Shown here: positions 5,970-11,430 of the stretch, in pieces
Layout of the letters: each line of letters begins with the position of its first letter
Position numbering within the stretch: the stretch's first letter is position 1
Origin: Candidatus Iainarchaeum sp.
GTDB lineage: Archaea > Iainarchaeota > Iainarchaeia > Iainarchaeales > GCA-2688035
NCBI GenBank assembly: GCA_017609945.1
Contig: JAFCCZ010000022.1
Coordinates: 1-11,430 of the forward strand
Reading direction: 5' to 3'
DNA length: 11,430 nt
Position numbers and translations under genes: made by a program
Notes under the pieces: model-generated
The model's input: the letters and a program-made list of their open reading frames with translations, nothing else
Databases searched by the model: none
Told to the model about the DNA's origin: nothing

Positions 5970-6266
5970 ATGCCAAGATACAATAGAGGAGTAGGGCGGG
6001 GGGAAAGCGCCTGGGATAAGGCGCGCAGTAGAACAGCTAAAAGAAAAGCGGCCCAACAAGCGGGACTTGCCGCCAAAAGAGTAGGTAAGGGAAAGCAAAC
6101 AGTTCAGCGCACTTCAAGCGGAGCAGTTAGAAATGCTGAAAAGAGAATTAAAGATTATATGGACCTCCATGGCTGCAGCGCAAACGAAGCAAAGAGAAAG
6201 CTTGGCCTGAAGCATAAGGGGCGCGGAAAGGGAAGAAGGAAAGGGAAGAGCGGCTTTGCAACCTAG
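5970..6266 (+). CDS. Highly basic small protein, likely nucleic-acid binding (98 aa)
   Basis: Family not recognised. The protein has 14 Arg and 15 Lys in 98 residues against 6 acidic residues, a net charge near +23, and is rich in Gly and Ala. The first 55 residues and the last 20 (GLKHKGRGKGRRKGKSGFAT) are low-complexity basic tails like those of ribosomal or nucleoid proteins. Between them, about 55-80, is a compact helical segment with Tyr, Met, Leu, His, Gly and Cys (KRIKDYMDLHGCSANEAKRKLGL) that could be a small helix-turn-helix or UBA-like unit. The strong ribosome binding site suggests efficient translation. RNA or DNA binding is inferred from composition; it might be a lineage-specific ribosome-associated or chromatin protein. 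Confidence 0.72.
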   Translation: MPRYNRGVGRGESAWDKARSRTAKRKAAQQAGLAAKRVGKGKQTVQRTSSGAVRNAEKRIKDYMDLHGCSANEAKRKLGLKHKGRGKGRRKGKSGFAT

Positions 6267-6274
6267 TAAAAACC

Positions 6275-6302
6275 CCCAAATTGGGAAAAATTTAATTTAA
6301 AT
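6275..6302 (+). promoter_or_regulatory. Promoter of the flavoprotein gene with a preceding dyad
   Basis: TTTAATTTAAAT at 6291-6302 is an archaeal TATA-like element about 28 bp before the ATG at 6326, giving a leaderless transcript. Just upstream lies an 11-bp dyad, CCCAA-A-TTGGG (6275-6285), which could be a regulator site or the hairpin end of the previous transcript. Confidence 0.45.
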
Positions 6303-6325
6303 CAATTTCCTGCCATTTTCTAATT

Positions 6326-6865
6326 ATGAAAGTGCTTGCAATTTGCGGAAGCCCACGCGACGGCAACACGGAGGCCATGCTGAAAAGCATTTTGACTGGC
6401 GCGAAAAGCAAGGGCGCGGCAATTGAACTGGTAAGGCTGCGAGACCTTAAAATTGAATTCTGCGACGGTTGCGGAAGCTGTGAGAAAACAGGCAAATGCC
6501 GGATACTGGATGAAATGCAACCTCTTTACAGGAAAACACTTGAAGCGGACACCCTTATTCTGGGTTCGCCAAACTACTTCAACAATGTTTCTGCAATAAT
6601 GAAAAACTTTTTTGACAGATTCAACCCCTACTGGGAAAACCCGCGTCTTAAGGGAAAAAAGGTTGTGCTTGCAATGCCCGGCGGCTATAATCGGGAATCT
6701 ATTGAGAAAGGACTGAAAGTGTTTGAAGAATTCCCAAGAATCTGCAAAATGGAAGTTGTTGAAAGGATCGGGTCAGTTCTTGAGGGCCCAAGAGAAGCTC
6801 GGAAGAACGAGAATCTTATGAAACAATGCTTTGAGGCAGGACAAAAGCTTGTTGTTGAGAAGTAG
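6326..6865 (+). CDS. Iron-sulfur flavoprotein / NADPH-dependent FMN reductase family
   Basis: A 179-aa flavodoxin-fold protein of the FMN reductase family. ICGSPRDGNTEAML at residues 6-19 is the FMN phosphate-binding loop, and LGSPNYFNNVSAIMKNFFDR at about 79-98 is the second flavin-contacting region. Cysteines 46, 49, 52 and 58 (C-X2-C-X2-C-X5-C) match the compact motif that holds a [4Fe-4S] cluster in archaeal iron-sulfur flavoproteins (Isf) of methanogens. Such proteins pass electrons between ferredoxin and flavin and have been linked to oxygen or peroxide reduction. Length is close to the family norm. The ATG at 6326 sits 28 bp after a TATA box. Cluster binding is inferred from the motif; related members lacking a cluster act as quinone or flavin reductases. 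Confidence 0.9.
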   Translation: MKVLAICGSPRDGNTEAMLKSILTGAKSKGAAIELVRLRDLKIEFCDGCGSCEKTGKCRILDEMQPLYRKTLEADTLILGSPNYFNNVSAIMKNFFDRFNPYWENPRLKGKKVVLAMPGGYNRESIEKGLKVFEEFPRICKMEVVERIGSVLEGPREARKNENLMKQCFEAGQKLVVEK

Positions 6866-6867
6866 CC

Positions 6868-6874
6868 ATTAAAA
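6868..6874 (+). promoter_or_regulatory. TATA-like box ahead of gatE
   Basis: ATTAAAA begins 38 bp before the gatE ATG, the same heptamer and distance as at gatD. A pyrimidine-rich TTTTC-N-TCC element follows at the same offset in both. Confidence 0.45.
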
Positions 6875-6905
6875 TGTTTTTCCTCCCCTTTAATTAGTGA
6901 TTTAA

Positions 6906-8774
6906 ATGGTAACTGATTTTGCAAAGCTAGGGCTAAAGGCAGGGCTGGAGGTTCACCAGCAGCTTGACACTGGAAAGCTCTTCTGCAGGTGCCCGTCCGT
7001 TTTGCGGGAAGACGAACCGGACATAACGTTTAGGCGGAAGTTGCGGGCTGTTGCCTCAGAATTGGGAGAATTTGATGCGGCAGCGCTTGAGGCGTCCGGA
7101 AAAGAGTTAACCTTTGAATACCAGGCCTACAAAGATAACACCTGCCTGATTGAAGCAGATGAGGCCCCACCAAGGCCTGCTGACGAGGAAGCACTTGAAA
7201 CAGTTCTTAAAATTGCGCTGATGGCTGGTTCCGAGATAATGGACGAGATGGTTGTGATGAGAAAAGCCGTGGTTGACGGAAGTAATACTTCGGCTTTCCA
7301 GCGAACCATGCTTGTATCAGTCGGCGGAAAAATAAAACTCAAAAACAAGGAAATTGGAATTCAAAGCATTGCACTGGAAGAGGACGCAGCTAGGCCAATT
7401 GAAAGGGGTGAGAACAAAATTGTTTACAGGCTTGACAGGCTTGGAATTCCTCTTATAGAGTTGGCAACCGCGCCGGACCTGAGAACTCCTGAAGAGGTCA
7501 AAGAGTGCGCCTTGAAGATTGGTGAGCTGTTCAGGAGAACCTGTAAGGCAAAGCGCGGGCTTGGAACCATAAGGCAGGACGTAAACATTAGTATTGCTGA
7601 GGGGGCAAGGGTTGAAATCAAGGGAGTGCAGCAGCTTGAAATGATTGATGAGTTTGTGAGACGAGAGGTTCAAAGGCAGGTTGCGCTGATTGGGCTGAAG
7701 AAAGAGCTTGAGTCAAGAAAGATTGGGAAGCTTTCCATTGAGGCAAAAGAGTTAAGCAATGTGTTCAAGGAAAGCGAGTGCAAGTTCTTGAAAGGAAAAA
7801 AAGTTTTCGGGGCAAAGATTAAGGGGGTTGCAGGCCTTCTGGGAAAAGAGGTCCAGCCAGGGCAGAGGTTTGGAACAGAATTAGCAAGCTATGCGAAGGC
7901 AAGGGCTGGCTTGAGGGGAATACTGCACAGTGATGAATTGCCAGCATACGGAGTAAGTGAGGAAGAAATTAGCGAGGTTGGAAAACTCCTTGAACTTGGC
8001 GAGGGGGATGCGTTTATACTAGTGCAGGCCGAAAAGGGCAGAGCAAAGAAAGCTTTCTTGATTATTGGAGAAAGGATTGCCTCTGCTTTGAATGGTGTTC
8101 CGGAAGAAACGCGGAACGCGCTGGAGGACGGAAACACTGAATACAGCAGGCCGCTCCCCGGGGCCGCGCGAATGTATCCTGAAACAGACCTTGATACAGT
8201 AAGAGCTGACGCTGGCCATTTGAAGAGACTTGAGAAAGAGCTTCCGCTGGAAGTTGAACAGCGGCTAAAACTTTACAAGAGCAAGGGCCTTGGAGAGAAG
8301 CTTGCGCAGAAAATGGTGCTAAGCAACAAGGCGTGCTTTTTTGAGGACTTGATTTCAAAGGGAATTAACGCCACTACGGCCGCAACCCTTTTGCTTGAAA
8401 CGGCTATCCAACTTAAAAGGCAGGGGATTGGGATATCAAATGAAATGATTGGAGAAGTGCTTGCTGCAGAGAAAAGGGGAAAGATTACAAAAGACGTTTT
8501 TGTTGATTTGTTAAAGCGGTGGGGCCAAAGCCCGGGGAAGGAGCTTGAAGAGATTGTGGAGGAATTGAGCGTTGGCAGGGCAGGCGGTGGAGAGGTAAAC
8601 GCGGTTGTTGAAAAGATCGTTGAAAGGAATTTGAAGCTTGTTGAGGAAAAGGGAATGCGTGCGGTAGGTGCACTGATGGGAGAGGCAATGAAAGAGCTGA
8701 AAGGCAAGGCCTCTGGAAAGGAAATAAGCGCGGTTCTGGGCAAAGAGATTGCAAAGAAAGCTGCCAAAAAGTGA
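6906..8774 (+). CDS. gatE: Glutamyl-tRNA(Gln) amidotransferase subunit E
   Basis: GatE binds tRNA(Gln), phosphorylates the misacylated glutamyl group with ATP and transamidates it using ammonia from GatD. The 622 aa match the family length. Domains in order: GatB/E-type kinase-amidase cradle (about 1-280 and 405-430) with GLEVHQQL at 13-20, AVVDGSNTSAFQRT at 121-134, IALEEDAAR at 155-163, GLGTIRQDVNISI at 218-230, VEIKGVQ at 236-242 and TEYSRPLPGAARMYPETD at 411-428; an AspRS-like GAD insertion (about 290-400), which separates GatE from bacterial GatB; and a helical YqeY-like tail (about 435-615) that contacts the tRNA. It follows the flavoprotein gene by 40 bp. Its partner gatD lies about 1.8 kb upstream rather than adjacent. 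Confidence 0.97.
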   Translation: MVTDFAKLGLKAGLEVHQQLDTGKLFCRCPSVLREDEPDITFRRKLRAVASELGEFDAAALEASGKELTFEYQAYKDNTCLIEADEAPPRPADEEALETVLKIALMAGSEIMDEMVVMRKAVVDGSNTSAFQRTMLVSVGGKIKLKNKEIGIQSIALEEDAARPIERGENKIVYRLDRLGIPLIELATAPDLRTPEEVKECALKIGELFRRTCKAKRGLGTIRQDVNISIAEGARVEIKGVQQLEMIDEFVRREVQRQVALIGLKKELESRKIGKLSIEAKELSNVFKESECKFLKGKKVFGAKIKGVAGLLGKEVQPGQRFGTELASYAKARAGLRGILHSDELPAYGVSEEEISEVGKLLELGEGDAFILVQAEKGRAKKAFLIIGERIASALNGVPEETRNALEDGNTEYSRPLPGAARMYPETDLDTVRADAGHLKRLEKELPLEVEQRLKLYKSKGLGEKLAQKMVLSNKACFFEDLISKGINATTAATLLLETAIQLKRQGIGISNEMIGEVLAAEKRGKITKDVFVDLLKRWGQSPGKELEEIVEELSVGRAGGGEVNAVVEKIVERNLKLVEEKGMRAVGALMGEAMKELKGKASGKEISAVLGKEIAKKAAKK

Positions 8775-8783
8775 GATTTATTA

Positions 8784-8811
8784 ATTAAAAGGCAGTTCCT
8801 ATTACTGGTGG
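8784..8811 (+). promoter_or_regulatory. TATA-like box and weak Shine-Dalgarno for the isomerase gene
   Basis: ATTAAAA (8784-8790) lies 34 bp before the ATG at 8818, and GGTGG (8807-8811) lies 6 nt before it. Both support ATG 8818 over the in-frame TTG at 8812. Confidence 0.45.
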
Positions 8812-8817
8812 TTGCCA

Positions 8818-9825
8818 ATGGATTGGAATAAGCTGATTAAGAGATATGATAAAGGGGATTACCTTGGAAAGATTTTGGGCTTTCCAGAGCAGTGCCTTGA
8901 GGGCTGGAAGATTGGGAAAAAGGCAAAGCTTAGAAAGGCAAAGGGGATTGAGAAGATTTTTGTCACAGGAATGGGTGGAAGCGGTTACGTTGGAGAGATG
9001 CTGCAAAAGCTCTTTTTCCAGGAATCAAAAATTCCGGTTTTCATAGAGCACGGCTATATCCTGCCAAAGTTTGTTGACAAGAAAACACTCTGCATTATTG
9101 TGAGCTACAGTGGCAACACCGAGGAAGCAATCGGGCTGTTCAAAAAACTTAAGAAGAGTAGTATTCCAACAATTGGAGTTACTTCAAACGGATACTTGAA
9201 GAAAGCGTGCAGGCACTGCATTGTTGTTCCAGGAGGCTACCAGCCAAGGCAGGCTAGTGGCTATTTGTTCTTCTCAACTCTTGCAGTGCTGAAGAAAATG
9301 GGGCTAAGCCCGTTCAAGGAAAAGGATGTGCTGGAAACTGTTAGGCTTCTGAAAAAAGAGCAAGGGGCGGTGGTTGCAAAGGCCAAGGCAAACGCAAAGC
9401 TGATGTACAAAAAAACTCCGGTAATTTACGCAACCGAAAGCCTGCAGGTCTCCGCTTTGAGATGGCAAACAGAACTCAACGAAATCGCAAAAGTATTCTG
9501 CCACTGGAATGTCCTGCCAGAACTGCAGCACAATGAAATTAATGCTTCGCTGAACCTTGGAAAAGGACATTTTTTCCTTATTAGACAGGCAAAAGAGGGA
9601 AAAAAGATGCAGGCAAGAATTAACTTCATGAAGAAGAGGATTAGGTCAATTGGATATCCAGTAACCGAAATAGAGAGCAGGGGGAGCGGCCTGCTTGCAG
9701 CTACCTGGTATATGAACTACCTTGGCTCAATGACAGCCTTTTATCTTTCAATGCTTAATCGCCTTGACCCCACCCCCGTGAATTTGATTCAGGGAATGAA
9801 AGCCTATCTAAAGAAAAAGGCATGA
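8818..9825 (+). CDS. Bifunctional phosphoglucose/phosphomannose isomerase (SIS domain)
   Basis: Interconverts glucose-6-P or mannose-6-P with fructose-6-P, linking gluconeogenesis/glycolysis with mannose supply for glycans. The 335-aa protein belongs to the archaeal/bacterial PGI/PMI family known from Aeropyrum and Pyrobaculum. Two SIS domains are visible: GMGGSG at 51-56 and SYSGNTEE at 96-103, the phosphate-binding Ser/Thr loop, in the first; the second begins about residue 190. Glu222 and His238 are spaced 16 apart, as are the catalytic Glu and His of the Pyrobaculum enzyme. GGYQPRQASGYLFF at about 140-153 is also a family hallmark. I chose the ATG at 8818 because a weak Shine-Dalgarno precedes it and the family starts close to this point. 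The glycosyltransferase gene follows after 10 bp, so the two are probably co-transcribed. Confidence 0.93.
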   Translation: MDWNKLIKRYDKGDYLGKILGFPEQCLEGWKIGKKAKLRKAKGIEKIFVTGMGGSGYVGEMLQKLFFQESKIPVFIEHGYILPKFVDKKTLCIIVSYSGNTEEAIGLFKKLKKSSIPTIGVTSNGYLKKACRHCIVVPGGYQPRQASGYLFFSTLAVLKKMGLSPFKEKDVLETVRLLKKEQGAVVAKAKANAKLMYKKTPVIYATESLQVSALRWQTELNEIAKVFCHWNVLPELQHNEINASLNLGKGHFFLIRQAKEGKKMQARINFMKKRIRSIGYPVTEIESRGSGLLAATWYMNYLGSMTAFYLSMLNRLDPTPVNLIQGMKAYLKKKA

Positions 9826-9835
9826 GGCCAGTGAG

Positions 9836-11430
9836 ATGCGAAAAGATATTTTGCATTTGAAGCCAAAGAGAAAGCTGCCGAAAACAATGCACATCGGGCA
9901 ATTGCACTACCACCTTGCCCCAGCCGGCGTCAGGGTTGTGATTGAAAACAGTATTGACTCAATCCTGCAGCACTTCAAGGGAAAAATCAGCATTTTTGTA
10001 ATCGCCAACGCCTGGGCCGCACCAAAGCCGGAGGATTTGAGGATAAGATCAGACTTCAAGAAATTGAAGAACGTTTCAATCAAAACAATTGACATAAAAG
10101 AATTGGATTACGATTTGCACAAGTACAAGGGAAAGGAAGAGTTTTTGGCAGCGGCGAAAAAGCTAAAGGACAGGATTGTTAAGCAGCTGCCATTGCATGA
10201 GTGCAGCCCGAAAAATCCTTTTATTCTGCACTGCCACGGCTTGCCACTCGGCAAAAATCCAAAGCTCTCCGCTGCAATAAAATTACTGGCGGAGGAATGT
10301 GAAAAACTGAAAACACCGCTCTGGATTCTGAATCAAGTACACGATTTTGCGGAAAATTCAAGGCCGGCAATGCTGCGGAATTCGCAGTACTGCACCGGGC
10401 ACAAGGACGAAAAGTTTGCTGCGGAAATAATCTACCCAAACTGCAGAAACATTTTTTATGCGACAATCAACAGCAGGGATGCGGACAATCTGAGAATGGC
10501 AGGCATAAACGAGAAAAGAATCTTCTTTCTGCCAAACAGCATTGACACTGGATTCTTTTCAGCAAAACCAATCACCACAAAAAAGAAATTCAAAAAGCAG
10601 TTGATTGAAGCAATAGAAAAGTACAGCGTGAAAAACCACTACTTTTTTGACCCAAAGAGAAAGATTTTGTTAAGCCCACTGAAGTGCATGCGCAGAAAAA
10701 ACAATACGGAATCCGTTCTTCTGCTAAGGGCACTGAATTACTTGGACGACAGCTTTCAGCTTGTTGTTACGCTTGAAGCGCACTCAGGGCCTGACGTCAA
10801 GTACACTGACAAAATAAAGCGCTTTGTAAGGCAAGAGGGCCTGCCAGTTGTTATTGGCGCTGGCGCGGAAGTTGTAAGCGGTTCGGAGGAAAGGGAGAAG
10901 CGCAGGGGAAAAGTGACAAAATTCAGTTTGGTTGATTTGTTTGCAGTAAGCAAGGCCGCATTAACCACTTCAATAATTGAGGGCTTTGGCTTTGCTTTCC
11001 ACGAGGCCTGGATCGCGGGAAAACCGGTTGTTGGGAGGAGATTGCCCTATGTGTGCCGGGACTTTCAAAGAAATGGCTTGAAACTGAATCATATGTACAA
11101 AAAACTCTTTGTTGACATTAAGTGGATTAAAAACTGTGAAGAGAGACTGCTTAAAATCTTCCACAGGGACGTAAACAGGATGCGGAAGAAACAGGAAATG
11201 CCCCCGCTTTCGGAGGAAAAAGTTCTGAGAGAGATTAACAAAACAAAATTTTACAGGGCAAACGGCTGCAAGTGCATTGACTTTAAGGATTTGAGTGTTG
11301 AAATGCAGCTTGAGGCAATCAAAACAATTTTTGCAGACGAGGAAAAGGCAAAAAAATTCATTAAAATGAATTCAGTTGTTAGGAAAATTCTTAAAATGGT
11401 AAAAAAGAAGCCAGCAGAGCTTGTGAAACA
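9836..11430 (+). CDS. GT-B glycosyltransferase (GT4-like), 3'-truncated by the window edge
   Basis: An uninterrupted frame from ATG 9836 to the last base, 531 codons so far with no stop. It is a predicted cytoplasmic retaining GT-B glycosyltransferase. The N-terminal acceptor-side domain includes HYHLAPAGVRVVIENSI (about 24-40), HCHGLPLGKNPKLSAA (132-147) and HDFAENSRP (169-177). The central LPNSID (232-237) is the usual GT4 hinge motif; KILLSPLKCMRRKN (276-289) starts the donor domain, and TSIIEGFGFAFHEAW (378-392) holds the E-X7-E donor-binding motif at Glu382 and Glu390. Both termini and a tail beyond about 440 exceed the ~380-aa core of simple GT4 enzymes, so an extra C-terminal region is present. 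Position 10 bp after PGI/PMI suggests a mannose- or glucose-based donor; the acceptor is unknown. A GAGG at 9824-9827 may act as ribosome binding site. Confidence 0.88.
   Translation, partial: MRKDILHLKPKRKLPKTMHIGQLHYHLAPAGVRVVIENSIDSILQHFKGKISIFVIANAWAAPKPEDLRIRSDFKKLKNVSIKTIDIKELDYDLHKYKGKEEFLAAAKKLKDRIVKQLPLHECSPKNPFILHCHGLPLGKNPKLSAAIKLLAEECEKLKTPLWILNQVHDFAENSRPAMLRNSQYCTGHKDEKFAAEIIYPNCRNIFYATINSRDADNLRMAGINEKRIFFLPNSIDTGFFSAKPITTKKKFKKQLIEAIEKYSVKNHYFFDPKRKILLSPLKCMRRKNNTESVLLLRALNYLDDSFQLVVTLEAHSGPDVKYTDKIKRFVRQEGLPVVIGAGAEVVSGSEEREKRRGKVTKFSLVDLFAVSKAALTTSIIEGFGFAFHEAWIAGKPVVGRRLPYVCRDFQRNGLKLNHMYKKLFVDIKWIKNCEERLLKIFHRDVNRMRKKQEMPPLSEEKVLREINKTKFYRANGCKCIDFKDLSVEMQLEAIKTIFADEEKAKKFIKMNSVVRKILKMVKKKPAELVK

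Noticed and set aside
8812..8817. TTG at 8812 as start of the isomerase
   Set aside because: An ATG lies six bases later with a weak GGTGG at better spacing, and the two extra residues add nothing conserved.
8273..8818. 181-codon open frame on the minus strand opposite the gatE 3' end
   Set aside because: It is fully antisense to the secure gatE sequence, is Ser/Phe/Pro-rich as expected for a complement of Glu/Lys/Gly-rich coding DNA, and has no recognisable domain.
1..11430. CRISPR array, insertion sequence, integrase/attachment site or defence system
   Set aside because: No regularly spaced repeats, transposase or integrase motifs, or nuclease/helicase defence genes were seen; the gene content is mostly housekeeping.

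Overview
The window is archaeal. It carries both subunits of GatDE, the archaea-specific Glu-tRNA(Gln) amidotransferase, an archaeal/eukaryotic-type ATP-dependent DNA ligase, an Lrp/AsnC regulator and a crenarchaeal-type phosphoglucose/phosphomannose isomerase. AT-rich TATA-like boxes sit about 25-38 bp ahead of most start codons, which fits leaderless or short-leader transcripts. Small, tightly packed genes and several lineage-restricted small proteins fit a DPANN-like archaeon (Diapherotrites/Micrarchaeota style). That placement is inference; the domain Archaea is firm.

Layout. 1-1371: 3' part of a DNA ligase gene (+), meeting tail to tail a small two-helix membrane protein gene (1376-1645, -). 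A divergent promoter region (1646-1726) separates this from a two-gene membrane/exported protein operon (1727-3001, +): an 83-aa two-helix protein, then a 340-aa N-terminally anchored, cysteine-rich protein. 3002-3294 lacks an ORF but holds a GC-rich block with strong stem-loops (about 3063-3185), a candidate structured ncRNA with its own TATA-like box. An Lrp/AsnC regulator (3295-3744) follows, with a dyad over its start codon.

3778-8774 is a translation and redox block: gatD, a translationally coupled flavin reductase-like gene, two small basic proteins of unknown function, an iron-sulfur flavodoxin-fold protein, and gatE. gatD and gatE together convert Glu-tRNA(Gln) to Gln-tRNA(Gln), but here four genes separate them. 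8818-9825 encodes phosphoglucose/phosphomannose isomerase. Ten bases after it a large GT-B glycosyltransferase gene begins and runs off the window end (9836-11430); this pair points to sugar-phosphate interconversion feeding glycan or glycoside synthesis.

The most unusual items are the candidate ncRNA, the Cys-rich surface operon, the pair of highly basic small proteins inside the gat block, and the matching upstream elements of the separated gatD and gatE.
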